In this document: piece by piece, positions 24,836-32,928 of the stretch
Layout: each line of letters opens with the position of its first letter
Position numbering within the stretch: position 1 is the stretch's first letter
From: Leifsonia sp. SCN 70-46
GTDB lineage: Bacteria > Actinomycetota > Actinomycetes > Actinomycetales > Microbacteriaceae
DNA: 64,000 nucleotides
Assembly (NCBI GenBank): GCA_001725325.1
Contig: MEFY01000002.1
Coordinates: 310,001 to 374,000 of the forward strand
Direction of reading: 5' to 3'
The notes under the pieces: model-generated
Told to the model about the DNA's origin: nothing
Database searches by the model: none
The model's input: only the letters and a program-made list of their open reading frames with translations
Translations under genes and position numbers: made by a program

Positions 24836-24853
24836 AGGGGATTCGACTCCCCT
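24836..24853. other. Small hairpin resembling a tRNA T-arm
   Basis: AGGGGATTCGACTCCCCT folds into a short stem with a loop like that of a tRNA T-arm. Its core resembles the T-arm of tRNA-Tyr 170 bases away (shared GGGATTCGA). No acceptor, D or anticodon arm can be built around it. Apart from this hairpin and the fucU -10, the stretch 24809-24966 shows nothing recognisable. Confidence 0.3.
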
Positions 24854-24966
24854 ACTGAGCCGCCGGCCTATCGAGCGGTTCGGCGTCGGCGAGCCCGGTG
24901 CGACGGCGCGATAGTCCGGACTGCTCAGCGGGGGCCCACGAGAGGGGCCTCGTCCTCCACCTGTCA

Positions 24967-25017
24967 CCAGACTAGAAAGACCCCCGCGAAAAGCATGCGG
25001 GGGTCTTTCTAGTCTGG
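24967..25017. terminator. 21-bp perfect inverted repeat downstream of tRNA-Tyr
   Basis: The arms 24967-24987 and 24997-25017 are perfectly complementary over 21 bases, with a 9-base loop. The proximal arm includes the CCA end of tRNA-Tyr, and the outer half contains GGGGGTCTTTCT, read from either side. It most likely terminates tRNA transcription and could also stop transcription from the opposite side. The length and the inclusion of the mature tRNA 3' end are unusual. Confidence 0.7.
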
Positions 25018-25099
25018 TGGCAAGTGAGGGATTCGAACCCCCGAAGTTGAAAACGTCTGATTTACAGTCAGATCCCTTTGGCCGCTTGGGTAACTTGCC
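25015..25099 (-). tRNA. tRNA-Tyr (GTA)
   Basis: On the minus strand the acceptor stem GGCAAGT (from 25099) pairs with ACTTGCC (ending at 25019), followed by the encoded ACCA (25018-25015). The anticodon arm reads CTGACTGTAAATCAG with anticodon GTA. The T-arm is GGGGTTCGAATCCC-like. The length of 85 with CCA and the short extra arm fit a type II tyrosine tRNA of bacteria. Confidence 0.93.
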
Positions 25100-25198
25100 A
25101 GGACGCTTCCGACCACATGTACTCACCTGACCGAACGCGCTGAACAAGGATACAAGCTCCGAGGCCCCGCGCGTACCACGCGAGGCCCCGGATCAGCG

Positions 25199-26683
25199 TC
25201 AGTGCACGGCCACCGGTTCCGCGGCGACGGGCGTGTGCGAGAGGGAGAGCCCCTGGCTGCGCCGGCGGAACAGGAGCACCGACAGGATGGCGCCGAAGCC
25301 GAAGAACGCAGCACCCCACCAGTAGGCGGTGGCATAGCTCGTGAGGGCGGCGTCGAGCCCCACCTCGGGCGTGACCGGTGCGTGGTCGGCGAGGTAGGTG
25401 GTGGCGGCGGTCGCCGCGAGCGTGTTGAGGAGCGCCGTGCCGATCGACCCGCCCACCTGCTGGCTCGTGTTGACCATCGCCGAGGCGACACCGGCGAACT
25501 GCCGGTCGACGCCGAGCGTCGCGGTCTGCATCGATGCGGGCATGATGGTGCCCATCGCGAAGCCCATGATCATGAGCGGCGGCATGACGTCGGACACGTA
25601 GACGCTCGAGGCGTCGAGGTGCGTGAGGTAGATCATCGCGACGACTCCCAGCACCATGCCCGACGGCACCATGATCTTCGGCCCCAGTCGGGGCACGAGG
25701 AAGTTCGTGCCGAGCTGCGCCGCGACCACGAGCATCCCGATCATCGGCAGGAACGCGAGGCCGGTCTGGATGGGCGAGTACCCGAGCGTCGCCTGCAGGT
25801 AGTACGTGACGAACAGGAAGATGCCGAACATGCCGGCGCCCGCGATGAGCACGGAGCTGTAGGCGGCGGCGCGGTTGCGGTCGAGCACGATCGAGAGCGG
25901 GAGCAGAGGATGCTGCGCCCGGCGCTGCCACGCCACGAACGCGATGAGCAGCACGGCCGCGGCCGCGAGCATGCCCCACGTGACGGGAGCATCCCAGCCG
26001 TCGGTCTCTGCGTGCGAGAAGCCGTAGACGAGGCTGAAGAGCGCGGCCGAGACGAGCACCGTGCCGGGCACGTCGAGCTTGGGCCGCGGGCCCGTGCGCG
26101 TGACGGCGGGCACGAAGAGGAAGGCGCCCACGATCGCGACCGCGGCGATGGGGATGTTGATGTAGAGGTTCCAGCGCCAGTCGAGCGCCTCGGTGAGGAG
26201 GCCGCCGAGCAGCAGTCCCACGGCGCCGCCGGCGCCCGCGATCGCGCCGAACACGCCGAAGGCGCGGGCGCGCTCCTTCGGGATCACGAAGGTCGTCGTG
26301 AGCACGGCGAGCGCCGTGGGGGCGAGGAGGGCGGCGAAGACGCCCTGGAGCGCGCGGGCCGCGACGAGGAGACCGAACGTGTCCGCGGCGCCGCCGAGGG
26401 CCGAGGCGATGGCGAAGCCCGCGAGGCCGATGACGAAGGTGCGCTTGCGGCCGATGAGGTCGGAGAGGCGGCCCCCGAGCAGCAGCAGGCTCGCGAAGGC
26501 GAGCGAGTAGGCGGTGATGATCCACTGGCGGTCGCCGTCGGAGAATCCGAGGTCGGCCTGGGCGGAGGGGAGGGCGATGTTGACGACCGTCGCGTCGAGC
26601 ACGACGACGAGCTGGGCGAGGCCCACGACCACGAGTGTGACCCAGCGCCGGGAGCTCGGCGGGGCGGCAGGAGTTTGAGACAT
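25199..26683 (-). CDS. MFS drug:H+ antiporter, DHA2 (14-TMS) family
   Basis: The 494-residue protein has about 14 membrane segments. It carries the DHA2 motifs LVVVLDATVVNIALPSAQAD (about 25-44, motif D1), GGRLSDLIGRKRTFVIG (about 70-86, motif A) and, in the fifth segment, GAIAGAGGAVGLLLGGLL (about 145-162, motif C of antiporters). It probably exports toxic compounds. It is divergent from a TetR gene, and a 32-base palindrome covers its -10 (TATAGT, seven bases before the ATG, so probably leaderless). Control by that TetR protein is very likely; the drug substrate is unknown. Confidence 0.88.
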   Translation of the reverse strand: MSQTPAAPPSSRRWVTLVVVGLAQLVVVLDATVVNIALPSAQADLGFSDGDRQWIITAYSLAFASLLLLGGRLSDLIGRKRTFVIGLAGFAIASALGGAADTFGLLVAARALQGVFAALLAPTALAVLTTTFVIPKERARAFGVFGAIAGAGGAVGLLLGGLLTEALDWRWNLYINIPIAAVAIVGAFLFVPAVTRTGPRPKLDVPGTVLVSAALFSLVYGFSHAETDGWDAPVTWGMLAAAAVLLIAFVAWQRRAQHPLLPLSIVLDRNRAAAYSSVLIAGAGMFGIFLFVTYYLQATLGYSPIQTGLAFLPMIGMLVVAAQLGTNFLVPRLGPKIMVPSGMVLGVVAMIYLTHLDASSVYVSDVMPPLMIMGFAMGTIMPASMQTATLGVDRQFAGVASAMVNTSQQVGGSIGTALLNTLAATAATTYLADHAPVTPEVGLDAALTSYATAYWWGAAFFGFGAILSVLLFRRRSQGLSLSHTPVAAEPVAVH

Positions 26684-26691
26684 GTCGAGAA

Positions 26692-26723
26692 CTATATACG
26701 GAACTTTGCAGTTTCGGATATAG
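26692..26723. promoter_or_regulatory. TetR operator palindrome
   Basis: Left arm CTATATACGGAACT (26692-26705) and right arm AGTTTCGGATATAG (26710-26723) match in 12 of 14 positions around the centre TTGC. The left arm overlaps the -10 TATAGT of the MFS gene. A further AGTTTCGGAACTTG half-site follows at 26726-26739. Confidence 0.72.
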
Positions 26724-26775
26724 CCAGTTTCGGAACTTGTTGGTATCGTGGAGGTGACGAAAGGGGGCCGCTGCG

Positions 26776-27384
26776 ATGACGCAGGTCGACCTCAAACCAC
26801 GGCTCGGCCGCAAGCGCGACTCCAGCCGAGACCAGGACATCCTCGACGCGGCCCTCGACGTGCTCGCCGAGACGGGCTACGACGGCATGACCATCGACAT
26901 GGTCGCCGCGCGCGCCAAGGCCGGGAAGGCCACCGTCTACCGGCGCTGGGACTCGAAGCCCGACCTCGTGCTCGACGCCGTCGCATGCCTCAAGGCCGTG
27001 CCCCTCGACACCCTGCCCGACACGGGCACCCTGCGCGGCGACCTCGTCGCCATGATCAAGTCGCCGGCGATCCAGGATGCCGACCGCAAGCTGCGCATCA
27101 TGGCGGGCATCGTGTCGATGATCGCGCGCAACCCCGAGCTCGCCCAGGCGGCGCGGGCGGCCCTCGTCGAGCCGCGGGCCGCGGCGAACCGCATCCTGTT
27201 CCAGCGCGCCGTCGACCGCGGCGAGATCCCCGCCGACAGCGACATCGAGAACCTCGCGCTCATCGGCCCGGCGCTCGCGACCTACCGCACGCTCATGCTG
27301 CAGCTGCCGGTCGACCGCGAGTTCCTCATCCAGAACATCGACCGGGTCATCCTGCCCGCCGCGGGCGTGCGCGCGAAGCCCTAG
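26776..27384 (+). CDS. TetR/AcrR-family repressor
   Basis: The 202-residue protein has an N-terminal TetR helix-turn-helix (DILDAALDVLAETGYDGMTI, about 20-39, then AARAKAGKATVYRRW, about 44-58) and an all-helical ligand domain of the TetR_C_11/16 kind. It is divergent from the DHA2 efflux gene with a strong palindrome between them, so it probably represses the pump and itself. The ATG at 26776 follows a GAAAGGGGG ribosome site. Its TAG stop at 27382-27384 is also the first half of the -10 box of the next gene. Confidence 0.88.
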   Translation: MTQVDLKPRLGRKRDSSRDQDILDAALDVLAETGYDGMTIDMVAARAKAGKATVYRRWDSKPDLVLDAVACLKAVPLDTLPDTGTLRGDLVAMIKSPAIQDADRKLRIMAGIVSMIARNPELAQAARAALVEPRAAANRILFQRAVDRGEIPADSDIENLALIGPALATYRTLMLQLPVDREFLIQNIDRVILPAAGVRAKP

Positions 27385-27394
27385 ACTGCCCGAC
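27382..27394 (+). promoter_or_regulatory. Leaderless -10 box overlapping a stop codon
   Basis: TAGACT (27382-27387) lies seven bases before the GTG start of the LacI gene. Its first three bases are the TAG stop of the TetR gene. It is one of several such stop/-10 fusions in the window. Confidence 0.6.
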
Positions 27395-28408
27395 GTGCCG
27401 GGAATCAACGAAGTCGCCCAACTCGCAGGGGTGTCGACGGCGACCGTGTCCCGCGCCCTGAGCGGCAACGGCCACGTGTCGGAGGCCACCCGGCAGCGCG
27501 TGCACGAGGCCGCCCTGCAGCTCGAGTACGTCGTCTCCTCGAACGCGTCGAGCCTCGCCACCGGCCGCACCAAGAACGTGGGCGTGGTCATCCCGTTCCT
27601 CAACCGCTGGTACTACGGCGCCGTGCTCGAGGGCGCCGAGAGCGCGCTGCTGGGCCACGGCTACGACCTCACGCTCTACAACCTCGGCGGCGGCGGGGAT
27701 GAGCGCCGCAGCGTGTTCGAGCACTTCCTGCTGCGCAAGCGCGTCGACGCCGTCATCGCCATCGCGCTCGAGCTCACCGAGTCGGAGGTCGGGCGCCTCC
27801 ACGACATGAACAAGCCCATCGTGGGCGTCGGCGGCACCATCGAGGGCGTGCGCACCCTGAGCATCGACGACCCCGGAGTCGCGCGGCTCGCGACGGAGCA
27901 CCTGCTCTCGCTCGGGCACACGATGATCGCCCACATCGGCGGCGACGTCGACTCCGAGATGGACTTCCACGTGCCCACGCGCCGCCGCGGCGGCTACGAG
28001 GCCGCGCTGCGCGACGCGGGCATCACCCCCGACCCCGAGCTGTACCAGGCAGCGGACTTCACCCTCCAGGGCGGCTACGCGGCGGCGAAGCAGCTGCTCG
28101 GCAACCCGCGCAAGCGGCCCACCGCCGTCTTCGCCGCATCGGACGAGATGGCCATCGGCACGATCCTCGCCGCACGCGACCTCGGTCTCAACGTGCCCGC
28201 CGACGTGTCGGTCGTGGGGGTCGACGACCACGAGCTCTCCGACTTCTTCGGGCTCTCGACCATCGCGCAGTTCCCCGCGCTGCAGGGCCGCATGGCCGTC
28301 GACATCCTCATGGACCAGCTGCACCCGGGGCACCGTGCCGTCACGTCGGACAACACCCCGCTGCCGTTCGAGCTCATCGTGCGCTCTAGTACTGCCCGGC
28401 CGAGCTGA
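27395..28408 (+). CDS. LacI-family transcriptional regulator, orphan
   Basis: The 337-residue protein has the LacI DNA-binding domain ([20 protein letters not shown], 3-22) and a type 1 periplasmic-binding-protein domain with [20 protein letters not shown] (about 61-80) and [20 protein letters not shown]. It begins with GTG at 27395. No sugar gene flanks it and no LacI-type palindrome was seen around it, so its targets are probably elsewhere. It overlaps the convergent transglycosylase gene by 23 bases at the 3' ends. Confidence 0.86.
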   Translation: MPGINEVAQLAGVSTATVSRALSGNGHVSEATRQRVHEAALQLEYVVSSNASSLATGRTKNVGVVIPFLNRWYYGAVLEGAESALLGHGYDLTLYNLGGGGDERRSVFEHFLLRKRVDAVIAIALELTESEVGRLHDMNKPIVGVGGTIEGVRTLSIDDPGVARLATEHLLSLGHTMIAHIGGDVDSEMDFHVPTRRRGGYEAALRDAGITPDPELYQAADFTLQGGYAAAKQLLGNPRKRPTAVFAASDEMAIGTILAARDLGLNVPADVSVVGVDDHELSDFFGLSTIAQFPALQGRMAVDILMDQLHPGHRAVTSDNTPLPFELIVRSSTARPS

Positions 28409-29087
28409 CGTAGCGCTGCGCCGCGTCGGCGACCTTCGTGAGGTAGTCGTCGCCCGAGTTGTAGGCGGCGATGCCCGCGCGCCAGCCGTCGGGCGTCGTC
28501 ATGCCGCCGCTCGCGCGGCACATGTGGTTGGCCGCGGCGATCGCGGAGTCGGCGATGTTCTGCGGGTCGGGGTTGCCGTCGCCGTCGCCGTCGGACGGCC
28601 AGCTCTCCCAGGTCTGCGGGATGAGCTGCATGGGCCCGATGGCGCGGTCGTAGTCGGAGATGCCGTCGTACGCCCCGCCGTCGCTGTCGGGGATGTGCTC
28701 CGTGTCACCGCCGTCGAGCACGACCCCGTAGATGGGCGGCGTCACCGTGAAGTCGTCGCCGATGGTCGAGCCGCCGAACGAGCCGTGGTCGCTCTCCACG
28801 AGGCCGATGCCCGCGAGCGTGTTCCAGCCGATCCCGCAGTCGGGGTAGACCTCGGCCGCCCTGATGGCCGCGCCCGCGTAGGCGAGCACCGCGAGGCGCG
28901 GGATGCCCGTGGCCTCCGCCACCCGCTGCGCCCACGCGGGGTCCACCATTCCCGTGTAGCCCTCCCCCGTGCCCCCGGTCGGCGGCGGCGGAGCCTGCTC
29001 GGCGTAGGGGAGGGCCGCGGGCGCGGCCGTGCATCCTGCCAGCAGGAGCACACCGAGCAGCGCGAGAGCGGTTTTCACGCGACCCAT
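28386..29087 (-). CDS. Lipoprotein lytic transglycosylase-like (SLT/GH23-type)
   Basis: The 233-residue protein has a lipoprotein signal (lipobox LLLAGC, Cys19). Its soluble-transglycosylase core contains the likely catalytic Glu in [11 protein letters not shown] (about 92-102), [14 protein letters not shown] (about 147-160) and [15 protein letters not shown] (about 208-222). Such enzymes cut peptidoglycan glycan strands outside the membrane. The ATG at 29087 is preferred because [16 protein letters not shown] is an ordinary lipoprotein signal. It is convergent with the LacI gene and divergent from yajQ. Confidence 0.82.
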   Translation of the reverse strand: MGRVKTALALLGVLLLAGCTAAPAALPYAEQAPPPPTGGTGEGYTGMVDPAWAQRVAEATGIPRLAVLAYAGAAIRAAEVYPDCGIGWNTLAGIGLVESDHGSFGGSTIGDDFTVTPPIYGVVLDGGDTEHIPDSDGGAYDGISDYDRAIGPMQLIPQTWESWPSDGDGDGNPDPQNIADSAIAAANHMCRASGGMTTPDGWRAGIAAYNSGDDYLTKVADAAQRYVSSAGQY

Positions 29088-29108
29088 CCCATCACGCCCC
29101 GCCGGAAG

Positions 29109-29120
29109 TACCATGAACGC
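29109..29120 (+). promoter_or_regulatory. Leaderless promoter -10 of yajQ-family gene
   Basis: TACCAT (29109-29114) is followed by exactly six bases and then the ATG at 29121. No ribosome site is visible, which agrees with leaderless translation. Confidence 0.6.
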
Positions 29121-29612
29121 ATGGCAGATTCCACTTTCGACATCGTCAGCAAGGTAGACCAGATGGAGGCGGAGAACGCCGTCAACCAGGCTGCGAAGGA
29201 GATCGAGACCCGCTACGACTTCAAGGGCGTCGGCGCCTCGGTCGAGTGGAGCGGCAAGGAGAAGCTCCTCCTGAAGGCGAGCGCCGAGGAGCGCGTGAAG
29301 GCCGTGCTCGAGGTCGTCGAGGCCAAGTTCATCAAGCGCGGCATCTCGCTGCGCAGCCTCGACGCGGGCGACCCGTTCCCCAGCGGCAAGGAGTACCGCA
29401 TCGAGGTGGGCCTCAAGAACGGCATCTCGTCGGAGGACGCCAAGAAGGTCTCGAAGATCATCCGTGACGAGGGTCCCAAGAGCGTGAAGTCGCAGATCCA
29501 GGGCGACGAGCTCCGGGTCTCCTCCAAGAGCAGGGACGACCTGCAGGCGACGATGGCACTGCTCAAGGGCAAGGACCTCGACGTGGCTCTGCAGTTCGTG
29601 AACTTCCGGTAG
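29121..29612 (+). CDS. YajQ-family nucleotide-binding protein
   Basis: The 163-residue protein is a full-length YajQ member: it begins [20 protein letters not shown], has [17 protein letters not shown] (about 28-44) and ends VALQFVNFR. Family members form a two-domain ferredoxin-like fold and have been reported to bind nucleotides, including cyclic di-GMP in Xanthomonas. Their role in actinobacteria is not established. The gene is a single unit with a leaderless promoter and is followed after 4 bases by a hypothetical membrane protein gene, which may be co-transcribed. Confidence 0.9.
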   Translation: MADSTFDIVSKVDQMEAENAVNQAAKEIETRYDFKGVGASVEWSGKEKLLLKASAEERVKAVLEVVEAKFIKRGISLRSLDAGDPFPSGKEYRIEVGLKNGISSEDAKKVSKIIRDEGPKSVKSQIQGDELRVSSKSRDDLQATMALLKGKDLDVALQFVNFR

Positions 29613-29616
29613 CACC

Positions 29617-30234
29617 ATGGACGACCCGCTCGCCGACCTGAAACGGCGGGCGTACGCGCGTCCGACGAGCGAGTCGGACGCCGCGGAGGCGCAGGCGCTG
29701 CTCGCGCGCCTCGCGACGGGCGAGGTCGTCATCCCGGTGGAGCCGGAGGCACCGCGACCGGGCGCCGTGCGGCTGCAGACCGTCACGATCGCGAGCCCGC
29801 GCGCACACGTGGCCATCGCCGTGATCGCGCTGCTGTGCGTCGCGGGCGCGGTGACCGCGCCCCTGCCGCACAACTCGCTGAGCGTGTTCGACAGGCCGCA
29901 GGACCCCGTCGACCTCGCCGCGCCGGCCTGGGCGTTCCGGTCGGGCATGGAGTCGCCGTTCGGGGCGCAGGAGCCGAGCATCCGCTGGCTCACCGACTAC
30001 CACGACGCCCAGGTCTACGCCTACCTGACCCCCGACGGGTGGGTGTGCCTCACGCTCATCCAGGGCGCGGGGGCGGGCGTGAGCTGCGCCTCGCCCGGCG
30101 AGTTCGCCGAGGGCGGCGTCATCCTCGGCTACGGCACGACGGGCGGAGACGGCCCGTGGATCTCCGTCGTGTGGGGCCCCGAGGGCGGTCCGCGGTTCTA
30201 CGAGGGCACGGCGCCCGCGGCCGAGAACCCGTGA
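29617..30234 (+). CDS. Hypothetical membrane-anchored protein (tandem paralogue 1)
   Basis: The product is not recognised. The 205-residue protein has a basic, Ala-rich N-terminal segment (DDPLADLKRRAYARPTSESD, 2-21), one membrane segment (about 67-86, HVAIAVIALLCVAGAVTAPL) and a C-terminal domain outside with WVCLTLIQGAGAGVSCASPG, whose two Cys may form a disulfide. The next gene encodes a protein of the same plan (RRRAYG, one membrane segment, NVCVSAFL with GSCTS, VSWGPTGG), so the two are a tandem duplication. They overlap by GTGA. No function is proposed. Confidence 0.7.
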   Translation: MDDPLADLKRRAYARPTSESDAAEAQALLARLATGEVVIPVEPEAPRPGAVRLQTVTIASPRAHVAIAVIALLCVAGAVTAPLPHNSLSVFDRPQDPVDLAAPAWAFRSGMESPFGAQEPSIRWLTDYHDAQVYAYLTPDGWVCLTLIQGAGAGVSCASPGEFAEGGVILGYGTTGGDGPWISVVWGPEGGPRFYEGTAPAAENP

Positions 30235-30770
30235 GCGACGGCCTCGACGAGCTGCGGCGACGGGCGTACGGCCCTCCGCGCAGCGCGGCGGACGCGCGTG
30301 CGGCGCAGGCCGAGCTGCGGCGGTTGGCCGACGGCGAGAGGATGCCCGACCTCGAGCTCCCGCGGCTGCGGCCCGTGCCATCCCCGCCGCGCAGGGGCAT
30401 GCTGCTGCTCGCCGCCGCGTGCCTCGGGGCCGCCGTGCTGGCGACCGGGATCGCCGCGGCGCCGAGGCCCTCGCTCGCCGTCTTCGCGAGCACGCAGCAC
30501 GGCGTGCCGGAGTGGCCGGGGTCGATGTCCGACGACGGCGTGCGGTGGCTCGGCGGCCTCGGCCCGTGGAACGTGTTCGCCTTCGAGACCGGCGGCGGCA
30601 ACGTGTGCGTGTCGGCGTTCCTGTCGGAGACGAGCGGCGGCGGGTCGTGCACGAGCCGTGCGGCGTTCCTCGCGCAGGGCATCACCTTCGGCACGAGCCT
30701 CGCGGGCGAGGACCTGCAGGTCTCGTGGGGCCCGACCGGGGGCGCGCACCTCGAGGGGCGCCCTCGCTAG
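30231..30770 (+). CDS. Hypothetical membrane-anchored protein (tandem paralogue 2)
   Basis: The 179-residue product begins with GTG at 30231, overlapping the stop of its paralogue. It repeats that plan: a cytoplasmic segment DGLDELRRRAYG, a membrane segment (about 54-71, MLLLAAACLGAAVLATGI), then a domain with WNVFAFETGGGNVCVSAFL and GGSCTSRAAF and the closing VSWGPTGG. The paired Cys residues are conserved between the copies. Its TAG stop (30768-30770) forms the first half of the -10 box of the cardiolipin synthase gene. Confidence 0.7.
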   Translation: MSDGLDELRRRAYGPPRSAADARAAQAELRRLADGERMPDLELPRLRPVPSPPRRGMLLLAAACLGAAVLATGIAAAPRPSLAVFASTQHGVPEWPGSMSDDGVRWLGGLGPWNVFAFETGGGNVCVSAFLSETSGGGSCTSRAAFLAQGITFGTSLAGEDLQVSWGPTGGAHLEGRPR

Positions 30771-30779
30771 ACTGCCGAC
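30768..30779 (+). promoter_or_regulatory. Leaderless -10 of cls overlapping a stop codon
   Basis: TAGACT (30768-30773) uses the TAG stop of the preceding gene as its first half and is six bases from the ATG at 30780. Confidence 0.62.
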
Positions 30780-32252
30780 ATGACGGCGACAACCGACGAC
30801 GGCTGGCTGAGTGTCGCCATCGCGATCGCGCTGTTCGCGGTCGACTTCACGATCCGCGTGCTCGCCGTCATCTACGTGCCGCGCAACCGCCGCCCGCAGA
30901 CGGCGCTCGCGTGGCTGCTCGCGATCTTCTTCATCCCGTACGTCGGCGTGCTGCTGTTCCTGCTCGTGGGCAGCGCGCGCCTGCCCCGCAAGCGGCGCCA
31001 GCGCCAGCGGCAGATCAACGACTACATCCTCGAGACGACCGAGGGGTTCGACCGCGTCGAGCGCGACCCCCCGTGGCCGAGCTGGCTCGAGTCGGTGGTC
31101 GAGCTCAACCGCAAGCTCGGGTCGATGCCGCTCGTGGGCGGCAACTCCGCGAAGCTCTACGACGACAACCAGGCGGCCCTCGACGCCATGACGCAGTCGA
31201 TCCGCGAGGCCAAGAAGACCGTGCACGTGGAGTTCTACATCCTCCTGCTCGACGACGTGACGAAGCCGTTCTTCGACGCCCTCGAGGATGCCCACAAGCG
31301 CGGTGTCGTCGTGCGCGTGCTGCTCGACCACCTCGGCAACTTCCAGTACCCCGGCTACCGCCGCACCAAGCGGCGCCTCGACCGCATGGGGATCGAGTGG
31401 CACCTCATGCTGCCGTTCCAGCCGTTGCGCGGGCGCATCCGCCGCCCCGACCTGCGCAACCACCGCAAGCTGCTCGTCATCGACGGCACCGTCGCCTACA
31501 CGGGCTCGCAGAACATCGTCGAGACCGGATACCAGCGCAAGAAGAACCACAAGCGGCACCTGCACTGGAAGGACTTCATGGCGCGGTTCGAGGGCCCCGT
31601 GGTCGCGGGCATCGACGCGCTCTTCGTCACGGACTGGTACTCGGAGACCGACGAGCTGCTCGAGCGCGAGGCCGCGCCCGTGCGCGAGACGGGCTCGGGC
31701 ATGCTCGACTGCCAGGTCGTGCCGAGCGGTCCGGGGTTCTCGGGCGAGAACAACCTGCGCATGTTCAACTCGCTCGTGTACTCGGCGCAGGAGAAGATCA
31801 TCCTCGTCAGCCCGTACTTCGTGCCCGACGACTCGATGCTCTACGCGATCACGACCGCGGCGCAGAGCGGCATCCACGTCGAGCTCTTCGTCTCGGAGAT
31901 CGGCGACCAGTTCTTCGTCTACCACGCGCAGCGCAGCTACTACGAGGCGCTGCTCAAGGCGGGCGTCATCATCTACCTCTACAAGGCGCCCACCATCCTG
32001 CACGCCAAGCACATGACCATCGACGACGAGGTCTCGGTGATCGGCTCGAGCAACATGGACATGCGCTCGTTCACGCTCGACCTCGAGGTGTCGGTCATGG
32101 TGCGCGGCGGATCGTTCCTGCGCTCGCTGCGCGAGATCGAGGACAAGTACCGCAAGGACAGCCGCGAGCTCACCCTCGACGAGTGGTCGAACCGCAGCTC
32201 GTTCTCCGCGACCCTCGACAACGTGGCCAGGCTCACGGCGGCGGTGCAGTAG
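30780..32252 (+). CDS. cls: Cardiolipin synthase (phospholipase D family)
   Basis: The 490-residue protein has two N-terminal membrane segments (about 10-65, PLDc_N type) and two HKD motifs: HRKLLVIDGTVAYTGSQN (about 227-244) and HAKHMTIDDEVSVIGSSN (about 407-424). It would make cardiolipin from phosphatidylglycerol or related lipids at the membrane. The length matches bacterial Cls. A small PLDc_N protein elsewhere (41053-41385) shares only the N-terminal part. Transcription from a leaderless promoter fused to the upstream stop codon is likely. Confidence 0.9.
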   Translation: MTATTDDGWLSVAIAIALFAVDFTIRVLAVIYVPRNRRPQTALAWLLAIFFIPYVGVLLFLLVGSARLPRKRRQRQRQINDYILETTEGFDRVERDPPWPSWLESVVELNRKLGSMPLVGGNSAKLYDDNQAALDAMTQSIREAKKTVHVEFYILLLDDVTKPFFDALEDAHKRGVVVRVLLDHLGNFQYPGYRRTKRRLDRMGIEWHLMLPFQPLRGRIRRPDLRNHRKLLVIDGTVAYTGSQNIVETGYQRKKNHKRHLHWKDFMARFEGPVVAGIDALFVTDWYSETDELLEREAAPVRETGSGMLDCQVVPSGPGFSGENNLRMFNSLVYSAQEKIILVSPYFVPDDSMLYAITTAAQSGIHVELFVSEIGDQFFVYHAQRSYYEALLKAGVIIYLYKAPTILHAKHMTIDDEVSVIGSSNMDMRSFTLDLEVSVMVRGGSFLRSLREIEDKYRKDSRELTLDEWSNRSSFSATLDNVARLTAAVQ

Positions 32253-32265
32253 CTGCTCTCGGCAG
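32253..32265. promoter_or_regulatory. Candidate PopR/ClgR-like binding site upstream of the clpP pair
   Basis: CTGCTCTCGGCAG has the form CTGCT-N3-GGCAG. The same core lies within TTCTGCTGTGGGCAGAA at 33833-33849 upstream of the XRE gene. It lies about 60 bases upstream of the likely leaderless start of clpP (-10 CAGGCT at 32311-32316), a position that fits an activator. Confidence 0.5.
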
Positions 32266-32322
32266 TTCTGCCCTGAGCGGGGATGCGCGCGGGCGCGGGC
32301 ATCCGTGCCGCAGGCTGGCGGC

Positions 32323-32928
32323 ATGACCGACCTCAAGATGTTCGACGCCAACGCCCGGGAGCGCCTGCTGCGGCAGCGCGTGCTCGTGCTCGACGGACCG
32401 CTCGACGACGACAACGGGATGCTCCTGGCGAGCCAGCTGCTGCTCCTCGCCGCGGAGGACTCCCGCGCCGACATCCGGCTGTGGATCCACTCCCCCGGCG
32501 GCTCCGTGCCGTCGATGCTCGCGCTGCGCGACGTCATGCGGCTCGTGCCGTGCGACGTCGGCACGCTCGCCATCGGGCTCGCGTGCAGCGCCGGGCAGTT
32601 CCTGCTCTCCGCCGGCACGCCGGGCAAGCGGTTCGCGCTGCCGCATGCGCGCATCCTCATGCACCAGGGCTCGGCCGGCATCGGCGGGTCGGCCGTCGAG
32701 GTCGAGGTGCAGGCCGGCGACCTGCGGCACATGCGCGAGACCGTGCTCGGCATCATCTCGGCCGACACGGGCCAGCCGTTCGACCGGATCTTCGAGGACT
32801 CGCTGCACGACCGCTGGTACACCGCGGCGGAGGCCGTCGACTACGGGTTCGTCGACGGCATCGTGCGGTCGTTCGACGAGGTGGTGCCCGCGAGGCGGCA
32901 GCCCATCGGCCTGGGGTCGCGCGCGTGA
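32323..32928 (+). CDS. clpP: ClpP-family protease subunit, catalytic
   Basis: The 201-residue subunit keeps the full triad: Ser89 in GLACSAGQF, His114 in ILMHQGS and Asp163 in LHDRWYT. The spacings of 25 and 49 residues are the same as in E. coli ClpP. ClpP rings degrade unfolded or tagged proteins fed by ClpX, ClpC or ClpA ATPases. The ATG at 32323 is preferred to an in-frame ATG at 32305 because a -10-like CAGGCT lies six bases before it. It overlaps the next clpP-like gene (GTGA). This is probably an accessory ClpP comparable to the ClpP3/ClpP4 pair of Streptomyces, not the essential clpP1P2 operon. Confidence 0.9.
   Translation: MTDLKMFDANARERLLRQRVLVLDGPLDDDNGMLLASQLLLLAAEDSRADIRLWIHSPGGSVPSMLALRDVMRLVPCDVGTLAIGLACSAGQFLLSAGTPGKRFALPHARILMHQGSAGIGGSAVEVEVQAGDLRHMRETVLGIISADTGQPFDRIFEDSLHDRWYTAAEAVDYGFVDGIVRSFDEVVPARRQPIGLGSRA

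Noticed and set aside
24830-24860. A second tRNA or a tmRNA end suggested by GGGATTCGACTCCC
   Set aside because: No acceptor, D or anticodon arm can be built, and the loop is one base off a proper T-loop.
24967-25100. A phage or genomic-island attachment site at tRNA-Tyr
   Set aside because: No integrase, excisionase or second full copy of the tRNA end is present, so it is kept only as a weak possibility.
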